In this document: piece by piece, positions 12,381 to 23,443 of the stretch
How the letters are laid out: every line of letters begins with the position of its first letter
How positions within the stretch are numbered: the stretch's first letter is position 1
Origin: Rhipidocladum racemiflorum
Taxonomy: Eukaryota > Streptophyta > Magnoliopsida > Poales > Poaceae
Length of the DNA: 64,000 nt
Direction of reading: 5' to 3'
NCBI GenBank assembly: GCA_036346355.1
Contig: CM070583.1
Location: 3,100,001 to 3,164,000, forward strand
Position numbers and translations under genes: made by a program
The notes under the pieces: model-generated
Databases searched by the model: none
Told to the model about the DNA's origin: nothing
The model's input: the letters and a program-made list of their open reading frames with translations, nothing else

Positions 12381-13558
12381 GCTGGATCGTATGGCACCTC
12401 AGCTTTGCTAGTGTCAGCCTTTACTTACGGGCAGTGGCAAGGTTGCCTTAAAAAAAACGAAAGAAGAGAAAGAAGAGAGAAAGAAAGAAAGAATAAGAAA
12501 TAAAGGATGATGGTGCGTTCGTGTTTTTCCCAAACAAGAAAGAGAAAAAAAAGGCTGGATTGTATGGCACCCCAGCTTTGCTAGTGTCAGCTTTTACTTA
12601 CAGGCAGTGGCAAGGTTGCCTTAAAAAAAACGAAAGAAGAGAGGAGAGAAAGAAAGAAAGAATAAGAAATAAGGATGATGGTGCGGTCGTGTTTTTCCCA
12701 AACAAGAAAGAGAAAAAAACTGGATCGTATGGCACCCCAGCTTTACTAGTGCCAGCCTTTACTTACCGGCAGTGGCAAGGTTGCCTTAAAAAAAACGAAA
12801 GAAGAGAAAGAAGAGAGAAAGAAAGAAAGAATAAGAAATAAAGGATGATGGTGCGTTCGTGTTTTTCCCAAACAAGAGAAAAAAAGGTTGGATCGTATGG
12901 CACCCCAGCTTTGCTAGTGCCAGCCTTTACTTACAGGCAGTGGCAAGGCTGCCTTAAAAAAACGAAAGAAGAGAAAGAAGAGAGAAAGAAAGAAAGAATA
13001 AGAAATAAAGGATGATGGGTGCGTTCGTGTTTTTCCCAAACAAGAAAGAGAAAAAAAAAAGCTGGATCGTATGGCACCCCAGTTTTGCTAGTGCCAGCCT
13101 TTACTTACAGGCAGTGGCAAGGTTGCCTTAAAAAAACGAAAGAAGAGAAAGAAAGAAAGAGTAAGAAATAAAGGATGATGGGAGCGTTCGTGTTTTTCCC
13201 AAACAAGAAAGAGAAAAAAAACTGGATCGTATGGCACCCCAGTTTTGCTAGTGCCAGCCTTTACAGGCAGTGGCAAGGTTGCCTTAAAAAAATGAAAGAA
13301 GAAAAAGAAGAAAGAAAGAAAGAAAGAATAAGAAATAAAGGATGATGGGTGCGTTTGTGTTTTTCCCAAACAAGAAAGAGGAAAAAAAAAAGCTAGATCG
13401 TATGGCACCCCAGTTTTGCTAGTGCCAGCCTTTACTTACGGACAGTGGCAAGGTTGCCTTAAAAAAAATGAAAGAAGAGAGAAAGAAAAAAAGAATAAGA
13501 AATAAAGGATGATGGGTGTGTTCGTGTTTTTCCCAAACAAGAAAGAGAAAAAAAAAAG
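12381..13558. repeat. Minisatellite: seven tandem units of about 160-174 bp
   Basis: Units begin with GCTGGATCGTATGGCACC (or a one-base variant) at about 12381, 12554, 12719, 12887, 13061, 13221 and 13392. Each has three blocks: a unique-looking part ending GGCAGTGGCAAGGTTGCC, a purine block of AAAC/GAAAGAAGAG words, and GATGATGGTGCGTTCGTG followed by TTTTTCCCAAACAAG. Units differ mainly in the length of the A and GAAA runs, as expected from unequal exchange or slippage. Long open frames across it on both strands simply follow the period and are not genes. The last unit stops about 15 bp from the tRNA gene. Confidence 0.95.
13548..13557 (-). terminator. Pol III terminator of the tRNA-Arg gene
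   Basis: On the minus strand a run of ten T lies about 15 nt beyond the tRNA 3' end. The run is supplied by the A tract of the last minisatellite unit. Confidence 0.6.
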
Positions 13559-13572
13559 CAGTTTCGTATTTA

Positions 13573-13645
13573 CACGCCCAGTGGGACTCGAACCCACAAT
13601 CGCCTGATTAGAAGTCAGACGCCTTATCCATTAGGCCATGGGCGC
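13573..13645 (-). tRNA. tRNA-Arg (anticodon TCT)
   Basis: The complement folds as a 73-nt cloverleaf. The acceptor stem GCGCCCA pairs with TGGGCGT (one G-U), with discriminator G. The D arm contains the A box (TGGCCTAATGG). The anticodon arm CTGACTTCTAATCAG has loop CTTCTAA and anticodon TCT, which reads AGA. The T arm GTGGG-TTCGAGT-CCCAC carries the B box. There is no intron and CCA is not encoded, as usual for nuclear genes. Confidence 0.95.
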
Positions 13646-13966
13646 CCACGTACACAAGGCGTAGACTTCTACTTACAACTTATGTAACTTCCCTGCCGTC
13701 CTCGAGTTGGTACCATGCTAGTTCAGTTGCATGATCACTCCTCCATCCATTTTAAAATATAAAGCCTGCGATCTTGTTCTAAAATATAAGATAAGACGAG
13801 CATGTTGATTTAATAATGAAAATTTTCTCTCTCTTTTTTTTCTATCATTTATCTTCCCTATCTCCTCAACATTTACAAGTATAAGCACCCATGCCAACTA
13901 TTCACTCTCTTGTCCAAAATACGCCTCGTAAAAAGTAAATGCCCAGACTAATTATTCTCTCTCACA

Positions 13967-14193
13967 GGGCTGCTTGTTTTTCTTTGGATTATCTAAAATT
14001 TGATTCTAGATTGTGGTTATACAAAAGATGATTCTTCAAAATCTGGAATCTAAAAGCGCATATAAAATAAATTGTAGATTCTAGTGGATATGGATGGACT
14101 AGATTATGAGAATCAATTCGTAGAATTAGACTATTTATTTTTTATTAAGTTTTTAAGGTTGAATTCTAGAATAAAAACAAAAACAAACAGCCC
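13967..14193. mobile_element. MITE-like inverted-repeat element
   Basis: The left end GGGCTGCTTGTTTTTCTTT mirrors the right end AAAACAAACAGCCC, enclosing about 227 bp of AT-rich, non-coding DNA. This matches the common grass MITE end GGGC(C/T)G(T)TTG. The target duplication is unclear (ACA against TTA). Confidence 0.5.
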
Positions 14194-14427
14194 TTATTCC
14201 AAAGATATTAACATCCGTCATTTCGCTGTGGTATTATCTTGAATTCATGAGCCCCTTGATCCCCGTGCTTAACCAAAATACACCCACTGTCCTGCAATAT
14301 AAATTCAAACCGGCCAATACACACGGGTCGAGGAAAGCACTGAATCTACGAAAAGAATAACGTTAGGCTATTCACAGTGCATTGTATCTTGTCACAATAT
14401 CCAAAGCTGCCATGTCATATGATATTA

Positions 14428-14675
14428 CTAGTTATATGCCCGTGCGTTGCTACGAAAAACAAAATTGATAACGAAAAATAAAGATTAAAAAATAAAAAAT
14501 ACTATTTCATAAGATCAAACATCTATCTTTAACGCTTCGTTTCTTGCAAAAGCTGGCTAATTAAAGCAACGCTTCGTTTCTTGCGTAGGGCAATTAAGCA
14601 GAGCAATTAAGCAGGGCAATTAAGCAGGGCAATTAATGTGACGTGGGAAGAAACTCTCACTTTATATAGTAGAGA
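14428..14675 (-). mobile_element. Short non-autonomous Helitron-like element, copy A (248 bp)
   Basis: Read on the minus strand it starts TCTCTACTATATAAAG and ends GGGCATATAACTAG. It lies between an A and a T, so it has the TC...CTAG ends, AT target and lack of a target duplication expected of Helitrons. It contains four copies of a 13-nt repeat (GGGCAATTAAGCA). A 3' hairpin is weak. Six related copies occur in this window. Confidence 0.7.
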
Positions 14676-15648
14676 TAGAAGATACAACTATCCCAATGCA
14701 TGGTATCATGGATTGTTTCTTAGTCTCCACAAGATAATTAAATGCTAGATGTGTATGAGAGTATGAATTATGGACCACTTAGATGATTCAAGTTTTAATG
14801 TCTATGATTTCGTGCCCAAGTGGTATCTTCCTAGAGATATAGCTTTTTTCTCTCCCCTCTTAACTCTCTTGCCACATCATCAAAAATGCTTATGTGGTAT
14901 GCATTAAATAGGTATGTTACCATGCACTGGTGACATGGCAACAAATTTATGAGGAGAGAAGAGAGTCAAGTTTCATAGGGATGAAACCTGGTGTACACGG
15001 TTACCAAGTGCTTTGAAACTGGGATGAAACCCCACTGAGAGCGATTTGTTTTGTTTCATCTTCACACCTTTTCTGGATCCCGTGTGGCCATATTGTAGTG
15101 TGCTAGATATAATTGCAAGTGGCTACACAATTTATATGGCACATTTGATCACAACGCCATTCAACAATTAAATGTTATGTCATGCCTATGAAATTGCAAA
15201 ATAAAACTATGCATTGAGAGAGGTTGTTTCATTCATCAATTCAAACATTTAAATATGACGTGGCACTATCAGAAACCGTGTAATGAAATTTTCCATTGTG
15301 AATGGCCTAAAGGTATGTACAATAAGATGGGTTTAATTGGTTTTTAATCTATATATATTAGTTTTGATCTATGCGAAAGAGTGAGAAGAGAACAAAGAAG
15401 AGAGCTAACTCTTATTTAGTAGTCAGTTTTGGAGAGGAGCATAAATAGATTATTTATATACAAGAGATAGTTATTGCACAATATATAGAGACAACTTTTA
15501 GAAACAGCTATTGTACAAACAGGCTTTTAACTTACTATTAGTGTGTAGTGGGTTTTGCTATTGTATTTGCTCTAAGGGTACTCCCAATACTCCTATATTA
15601 GCAATTTTTTCAATATGTCATATAGAATTAATGCTTACATAGAGAGGA

Positions 15649-15688
<40 letters not shown>

Positions 15689-16032
15689 AGTTATTTCTTG
15701 CATGGGAAACAGCTTGGACACGTAAACCAAAGAAAGATATAAACAAAAACTTGCATTGAAAAAAGAAAGGTTATATCTATGTCTTGTATAATATTTATTT
15801 GATGTTCTCTATGTATTTACGCTAAGATACAAAGGGTTGAAGGAGAAGTATCAACCTAGTACTATTTATTAATAACGTGACAATGAATAGAGTGATATAG
15901 TATAAATTATCCTTTTTAATAGAACTATAGGAACTATGCATTTGGGAGTGCTCTAACTATCCATTCACTTTTTCAGTGCAAAGGTATTAGTTGAAAAAAA
16001 TGTTGCAATAACTTTACTTTAATTTCCTCTGT

Positions 16033-16035
<3 letters not shown>
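14676..16035. other. AT-rich intergenic DNA with MITE-like debris
   Basis: Contains a (GA)n run at about 15654-15683. Several stretches have MITE-like words (for example 'ATTCACAGTGCATTGTATC'-type text and its partial complement), but no complete element with a target duplication. No gene seen. Confidence 0.4.

Positions 16036-16084
<49 letters not shown>
16036..16084. repeat. (TA)n microsatellite abutting Helitron-like copy B
   Basis: About 49 bp of pure TA that runs directly into the CTAG end of the Helitron-like copy. Confidence 0.95.
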
Positions 16085-16085
<1 letters not shown>

Positions 16086-16334
16086 TAGTTACATGCCCGT
16101 GCATTGCTACGAAAAACAAAATTGATAACAAAAAATAAAGATTAAAAAATAAAAAAAATTATTTCACAAGATCAAACATCTATCTTTAACGCTTCGTTTC
16201 TTGCGAAAGCTGGCTAATTAAAGCAACGTTTCGTTTTTTGCGTAGGGCAATTAAGCAGGGCAATTAAGTAGGGCAATTAATGACATGGGCAGAACTCACC
16301 ACTGCCACCAACTGTTGCTTTATAATAGTAGAGA
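16085..16334 (-). mobile_element. Helitron-like element, copy B
   Basis: Same family as copy A but of a second subtype: the end reads GGGCATGTAACTAG with GCAATGCACGG, and the other end reads TCTCTACTATTATAAAGCAAC. It has three copies of the 13-nt internal repeat and abuts a TA microsatellite. Confidence 0.7.
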
Positions 16335-16635
16335 ACAAAAATCAGATATGCTTATGATCCTGACAAGTGGGCCTAAATTGTTGGGTGCTTATCAGTGCTA
16401 TGTAAGGGAAGTGCGCTTCTACGAAATTGTTGCTTAAGAATGCGATTTTATAATAGTTTACCAAAAACTCTATGTTGTATAAAAATTACTCTAAATTTTA
16501 ACTAGGTCACAACCAACTTATATTTCCTTGTTCAATAGAAAAACATGGATCAATCATTATTGCCAACGAAGATTTCATTTCTCCGAGGTATGTATTGAGC
16601 GAAAGAGTATAAATACTAATTTGATTTAAGCAATA

Positions 16636-16962
<327 letters not shown>

Positions 16963-17251
16963 GCAAAGTGCAAGGCCAGAAGCGAAGTAGAGCAGGACGG
17001 CAGCACCAAATCCGTGCAAGTCCGCGGCAGCAGAGGAGCGAGGCGAGGCGAGGCCAGTCAAAAGCCGGCTTGGAGCAGAGGTGCATTGCAGCACATGCAT
17101 CTGCCTGCGACGGAGGCCCACCGCCACCGCGCGGTTGCGCACCGTCGATGGACGCGGGGACGGCTGGGATGGGAGTGGCTGCGTACGCGTCGCACTGCGC
17201 TCGTCTCTGGTTCAGAGCAGCCTTGCTCATCTCCCTCGCCGCGCCAGCGAC

Positions 17252-17258
17252 TATAAGA
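17252..17258 (+). promoter_or_regulatory. Possible TATA box
   Basis: TATAAGA lies in a GC-rich context about 35 bp upstream of a (CT)n tract at about 17292-17328. (CT)n tracts of this kind are common in plant 5' UTRs. Confidence 0.4.
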
Positions 17259-17279
17259 GGAATGGCAGGAAGCAGGAAG

Positions 17280-17289
17280 CACGAAGCAG

Positions 17290-17333
<44 letters not shown>

Positions 17334-18345
17334 CTTGGTTGGTGGTTGGAGCCTCTTCCCATCGCCATCTCTCTCTCCAAGAGACCAAGACTCCAAGCAC
17401 AAGAAGAGAGCGTTTGTTCGCTCGCTTGCCGGTGATTTTCTCGCTCCCTCTTCCCATTGGATAGATCCATGGTTGCGCTGCTTCGCTTCTCTTTTGCTTC
17501 TCTTTTGCTCCGTTCGTGTTCGGGTTTAATCTTTTTCCTTCTTTGCTTTGGCTTCCGTTTCTTCTTTCTCCCGCTGTGCCGATCCTTCTGGGCGAGGTTC
17601 ATGTCTCCTCTTTCGCTGTGCTTTTTGCTTTGCCGTGTCTACACACAAGTGTTTGATCTCGCTCACGCGTTTGAGACGGAGTCGCAGTGATCAGATCACC
17701 ACCTTTTTGTTTTGAACTGCAAAGGGATCATCAGCTTGTTCGTGCAGCCAAGCAACTACGTGTCCATGGATCCATGCAGTAGTAGTGCTCTCTGTAGCCT
17801 CTCCACAAGCCCTTTGGAGCTTGACGATTCCTTCGCCCTCTCTTTCCTTCTTTCTTTCTTTGCTTTTGCTCGTCTTTTCTTCTCCTTTTCATCCTTCTGG
17901 TTTCATGGTGACATTCTCCACATGTGTGCTTCTTCTGTGTTCTTATGCTGCTTATTTTTCCGGCCTCGAAGGCCTTCCTGTTCCTGACTCGACGATTCCT
18001 AGGCAACAAGAGAATCACCTTCAATTACACGAGCTTGGGAAATTACTCCAGCGATCAATCGCCCTCCCTTGGTTTAATTCCCTTGATTCTTTTTACTATG
18101 GCAGGTGACAATCGGATAGGTTGATCAGATGGCCCATATGCCAGCAGGAACAGAGGATCATCAGATGCGGTACGTGCAAGCGCAATCCGTCCCCTTGTGA
18201 AGATAATCTATCCGTGCAGTGTGCACATATATTGGATGGAAATGGAATCTGTTTATGCATCTCCGATTCTGTGCTCAGCGAGATACCGCTGATCTTTCTT
18301 GGATCTTGTGTTCTTGCTGCATTTTCTTTCAATAAAATCTATTGA
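17280..18345 (+). ncRNA. Transcript-like locus without a convincing long ORF
   Basis: Downstream of the possible TATA box come a (CT)n tract, about 1 kb of pyrimidine-rich, moderately GC sequence unlike the AT-rich flanks, and an AATAAA signal at 18331-18336. The open frames are short, overlap one another and are rich in Leu/Ser/Phe from CT-rich DNA. One frame near 18130-18250 reads ICQQEQRIIRCGTCKRNP, which has a zinc-finger-like cysteine spacing, but it cannot be assigned. It could be a long non-coding RNA, a precursor RNA or a short-peptide gene. I found none of the common plant miRNA sequences by eye. Confidence 0.35.
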
Positions 18346-18525
18346 TGATGATCTGAAATGTAGCTTCTGGCCTCAAGAAAGTCGCAGTAGGTTGCATATT
18401 AATTGCTCCTACTGATGAATGGGCTGGGCTGGGCTGGGTAGGAAAAAAAGAAGCCCGGAAATAATTCCTGGCCCAACCAAAAGGTCGCGTCTGGATGGGC
18501 CTGGGAACGAACCATCCCCTATTTT

Positions 18526-18795
18526 AGTTCCGAATTTTTTGTATTTAATATATATTTTAATTTTTTTTTTCAAAACTAATCGACGGAAACGAAACGCATT
18601 TGTGAAAATGGACACATAAAAGAGTTGATTTGTCAATATTTTTTTTGCATTCAGGTATCTATCGCTCTAATATGGGGCGATCGTCCTATGTATAGGTGAC
18701 GGGTCTATTTTTGTAATTTTTTATTTCCGTCGATTAGTTTTGAAAAAAAGATTTAAAATAAATATTAAATAAAAATAAATTTTAGTTCCTGCCTG
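18526..18795. repeat. Inverted repeat, about 70-bp arms with 125-bp spacer
   Basis: The left arm carries TTTCAAAACTAATCGACGGA preceded by AT-rich sequence, and its complement occurs at about 18720-18795 (TCCGTCGATTAGTTTTGAAA). It probably represents a MITE; no target duplication was identified. It lies upstream of the XS/XH gene, next to a GC-rich block (18796-19020) that may be that gene's 5' UTR exon. Confidence 0.55.
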
Positions 18796-19608
18796 ACGAA
18801 GCTCCTGCTCCGGTGGCTTCCCCGCCGGCGCCGGCGAAGGCGAGATGCCGGGTTCGGCCCGCCCTGAGTTTTCCGGCGGCTTCGCGGTGCTCCCACTCCT
18901 GTTTTCTGCGGGTCGTGTTGATGTCGGATTTGGCTTGAGCGCGCGGGGCAGTGTGCCTCGGCGCTCCTGCATTGCTCCCGTGCGCAAGGTGTTTGTGTTA
19001 TTGCTTGAAAGCGTGGTGGTCGCTGCCGTGGAGAATGAGGTACGGCATGCATGGGTGCTCATCTTGGTCTGGGATTGGGGAAGCTGCCTTATTGGTTTCC
19101 ATGAAGAAATGCCACTTGCATTGTTGCCTGAGAGCGCCTGTTGCTGTTGCTGTTGACTTGTTGAGAATGAGGTACCATATCATGCATGTGTGATGGTCTT
19201 GGTCTGCGATTAGTGAAGGTGCCTTACGGGTTTCTTGGCCAGTTTGGTTTGGATATACATGATTCCGTACAAGAACTTAGAACTTTAACTGTTATAAGGC
19301 CGTTTCTGGTCCTATTGCAGTATCTAACAAAATGAACATGATGATTTGCCATAAAATTCATGTGTACTTGATGATTTACCATGCCATGTCTCATTAATAT
19401 ATGACCCCTGGGTATAAATGTGAGTGAAACATAGTATGGCAAATCATCAAATATATATTAACTTTGGGGCAAATAATCCAATGAACATACAATGGTGGCT
19501 TGATGGTGTCCTTACTTTATATTTTAGTTGTACTGAAAAAAAGTGCATCCACCACTGTTTTAGTCTTCACCTGAATATTTCCAATTTTCCATATCCTTCA
19601 GGTCTGCC

Positions 19609-22424
19609 ATGGAGTGCAGCTCCGACGAATCATCGGAGCTAAGTGATACAGATATCCTTGACTATGCTGAGAAGTCGTACATGGACCTGAAGGCCGGCAA
19701 GCTTGTGGCGAGGCTAGGCAATGACAGGTTCCGATGCCCGTTCTGTCCAGGGAAGAAGAAGCAGGACTACCATTACAGTGAGCTGCTTCAGCATGCAGTT
19801 GGGGTGGGCACATCCAACCGCGCTGCAAAGGTGAAGGCAAACCACCAGGCCCTGGCCAATCTTCTCAAGATCGACTATGCTGATGCAGTAGGCTCGTTCC
19901 CATCGCGACAAGTCATTGCACCAAGTAATCCTCCAAGGGCAGTGCAAGATCAGGAGTTCTTTGTTTGGCCTTGGATGGGTATCCTCGCAAACGTTCCAGC
20001 TGAGCAAACGAAGGGGGGTGGAGCCATTCTGATGCGGCAGCTAGCTGAGTTCAATCCCTTGCAATTTAATGCTGTGTACTGTTCTGAGGGGTATACTGGC
20101 TATGCAGTTGTCCGTTTCACCAAGGATTGGATCGGGTTCAAGAACGCCTTAGCATTCCAGAACAATTTGAAATCAAAACGCTTGGGTAAAATGGATTGGA
20201 ACGAGACAAATCGGCATGGGAAGAATATTTATGGGTGGCTAGCAAAAGAAGAAGATTACAAATCTGATGATCCAATTGGCAGGTTCTTGTCAGAAAATGG
20301 TGATCTAAAGACAGTGACTGATCTGGAACGTGACCTGTCCCTCAAGACTGACAATCTCATAGATAGTTTGACAAACCAGATTACAGCTAAGAGCAAGTAT
20401 TTGCTGGAACTAGAGTGCAAGTGTAACCAAATGAATCTCTCTCTTCAAAGGGCAATGGAAGAAAGTGACTTGCTGCATAAGCATTACAATGAAGGTACAT
20501 ACTGTGCTTATGAAAAATTCTCCTGCCATAGCTGTATGATCATGTCTACTCTATTTTGTTTTGCCTTTCCTACAGAAATGCGAAATATGCAGTCTGCTGC
20601 CCGTGAACATTCACGAAGAATTTTTCAAGAGACTGATCAGCTGAGAAAACAGTTGGATGAGAAAGAGAGCGACATCCAAAGGAGATCCAAGCTACTGAAT
20701 GAATTAGTTGCTCAAACTGACTTGGAAAGAAGAAAACTGGAGAATGAGAGGAACAAGGTACCAATTTACCCCAAGTTTGCTTTATGGTACTTTTGGCATT
20801 TTCACGTCTGCATCAGAATTTAACCTTTGTGAATAGCAATGACAGTCTTGCTAGGGATGACATGTTTCCTGGTGATTTGTCTGTGTTTACTTTATCCATG
20901 TATTGATAGTGTTCTTGCAGTTAGCATTTTATTTACAGTCTGGTTTATAGTGATACTAGTTATATGCCCGTGCGTTGCTACGAAAAACAAAATTGATAAT
21001 GAAAAATAAAGATTAAAAAATAAAAAATACTATTTCATAAGATCAAACATCTATCTTTAACGCTTCGTTTCTTGCAAAAGCTGACTAATTAAAGCAACGC
21101 TTCGTTTCTTGCGTAGGGCAATTAAGCAGGGCAATTAAGTAAGGCAATTAAGCAGGGCAATTAATGTGACGTGGGAAGAAACTCTCACTTTATATAGTAG
21201 AGATTTTGCTAGAAGATTCCAGCTGGCTACCTGTCTTACTGCTAATCTAATTCCCCTGCAGAATGCTGACCAAAATGACTCCCTTCACATGGCTAGAATT
21301 GAGCAACAGAAAGCCGATAAAAGTGTGCTAAGGCTTGTTGAGAAGCACAAGGTCTGCACCCTTGCCATTCCAATTACTGATTTCATTCAAGTTTTTTTTT
21401 CGATTCCCGTGTTCTATGATTTACTCTGGCTTGCAAATACCTTACAGAAAGAGAAGGAGATTGCTCTGAACAAAATCCTGCAATTAGAAAGACAGCTGGA
21501 TGAAAAGCAAAAGCTAGAGCTGGAAATACAACAAATTAAAGGTAGGCTGCAGGTGGTGAAACACATGGAGGGAGAGGGTTTCAATGTGAAGAAACGTACT
21601 GAGGAGCTGACTGCGGAACTAAATGAAAGAATTGAGGAGATGGAAGATCTGGAAGCTCTAAATCAAACTCTTGTTATCAAAGAAAGGATGACCAATGATG
21701 AACTGCAGGATGCAAAGAAAGAGCTTATTACGGTAATATGATATGCCAGTCTTTGCTTTGACAAAATCTGCAGATCTATACCTTGTTTAGATTTGGATTC
21801 CTTCAAAGTTCAATCTTACTGTCCTTTGATTCTGGCTGAGACTTGAGATTGTGTGAAATATTTTATAGGGCTTGACAGACTTATTAGGTCCTCGTAGCAA
21901 CATTGGAATCAAGAGGATGGGAGAACTGGATGAGAAATCCTTTGTTAGAGCTTGCAAGCAAAGATATGGTGCCGATGCCGAAACAAAAGCAGCTGAATTT
22001 TGCTCCTTGTGGCAAGAGCATCTGAAGGACGCTAATTGGCATCCTTTCAAGATAGTGACCACAGGTGCAAAGACTGAGGTACGCTGAATGGAATGAGTCT
22101 TCTATCTCGCCTTAAATTTTCTTACACATAGATGATGTAATGCCAGCATATCATCTCTCAGTATGTCAGCACTAACACGATGCAATGTGTTTCCAGCAAA
22201 TCATCGATGAACATGATGAGAAACTGGTGGGCTTGAAGGAGCAGCTCGGCGAAGAGGTGTACCAGGCTGTTGCTACAGCGCTTCTGGAGATCAATGAATA
22301 CAATGCTAGCGGCAGTTATGTGGTCTCTGAACTCTGGAACAACAAAGAGAACAGGAAGGCCAGCATACAAGAAGCCATACAACACATCCTGAAGCAGTGG
22401 AAGGCACAAAAACGCAAGAGATGA
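19609..22424 (+). CDS. XS/XH-domain protein of the SGS3/IDN2/FDM family (RNA-directed DNA methylation), six exons
   Basis: Coding exons: 19609-20494, 20576-20757, 21262-21351, 21448-21732, 21869-22078, 22197-22424. All have GT/AG borders and the frame is continuous, giving 626 residues, which fits the FDM/IDN2 size. Residues about 41-82 form the zf-XS motif (FRCPFCPGKKKQDY...LLQHAVGVG). Residues about 116-227 are the XS domain (FVWPWMGILANVP), which binds dsRNA with a 5' overhang. A coiled coil (about 235-480) mediates dimerisation. The XH domain (about 490-622, GIKRMGELDEKSF) closes the protein. Family members act in the nucleus in the RdDM pathway with siRNAs and DRM2; this role is known of the family, not shown here. 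The ATG is preceded by an acceptor (AG at 19600-19601), so a 5' UTR intron is likely. Intron 2 carries Helitron-like copy D. The paralogue cannot be fixed from sequence alone. Confidence 0.92.
20956..21203 (-). mobile_element. Helitron-like element, copy D, in intron 2 of the XS/XH gene
   Basis: A 248-bp copy of the same subtype and length as copy A, with TC...CTAG ends on the minus strand between A and T, and four internal 13-nt repeats. It makes up about half of the 504-bp intron and leaves both splice sites intact (58 bp before the acceptor). Confidence 0.75.
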
Positions 22425-23443
22425 TATGCATCACACTGGAACAAGCCAAGGTTTGTTATTCTCGTTGCATTCAGCAATAGCTGACGAGATTATCTCAATT
22501 GTTCATGCTTGCAATGAGCCACAAATATCTGAACGGTGCAGATTAATGGTAGCTAACTGCGTGCATCAATGGCTGGCGAAGATGTTTCTTCTTCTGAAGA
22601 CGATGGTGTTTTCCCTTGGCACGCGATTGTTTACCCTACTGAACTTAGGCTCATTTAGCAACTCATTTTTCTTATTTTGAAAATGCAGGAGATTGAAGAA
22701 TACCCTACAATGGTTTTTCTTTTTACCGTGATCCACATTTTGTCAGTAAACATCATAACTTATGTCAGTTATGTTCTAGTCTCACCACACATTGGTGTAT
22801 CTCCTCCCAAAACATTCTGGTGCTCTCCCCTTTTGCAAGAACGACATAAGCAACGACGTAGTCATGTGCCATTTTTGGCTCCTGCAATGGATATTATAGA
22901 CACAACATTGTTTATAATTTGGTTCTTTTTTCGTGGCATGTTATCTTACTATCCTTATTATTATCGTGAGGCAGACGATGATGCATGGTAGCAATCTGAT
23001 CGCACATTAGGAACATTATGCATACGCTGTCCTGCAATGAGCATTGGTGAGTGATGACTGATGAGTAGTAGCAGCAGCCGTGGAGTTGGGATTGATAATA
23101 AGACATTTTTGGTTGCAAAATGGAATCGTAGAAGTCTTACAACCTCTATTACCTTGGGTTAACTGCGACAGTGATCAAGAGTGAGCTAACAGAGTACTAC
23201 CAGCTACCAGATCCACGAAGCTATTACAGTAATTTGTGTAATTAGAATATTGATAAGAGGGGAGAGAATCATTTTTCTCAAGAGGGGAGCGAATCATTTT
23301 TCTCTTGTCAAAACAGTCCCTGTATGTTGATAAGAAAAGTACGCATCCATGAAGTGCCCTAGGACATTAATTAGATAAATAATAGCATTAGTTAATAATT
23401 AGAATATTAATTAACATATTTTGCTTTTATAAATTTAATTAAC
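22425..23443 (+). other. 3' region of the XS/XH gene and spacer
   Basis: Probably 3' UTR at the start. A short frame at 22569 (MAGEDVSSSEDDGVFPWHAI) ends after about 29 residues and has no splice-supported continuation. A 27-bp imperfect duplication (GAGGGGAG..GAATCATTTTTCTC) lies at about 23258-23305. Confidence 0.4.

Noticed and set aside
12521..13408. Repeated open frames of about 106 codons on both strands
   Set aside because: They follow the minisatellite period and change with its length differences. They are low complexity (KKERRE, FFFFF).
12381..13558. CRISPR-like or satellite array
   Set aside because: Units are contiguous, with no unique spacers, only seven copies and a plant nuclear context. 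It is a minisatellite.
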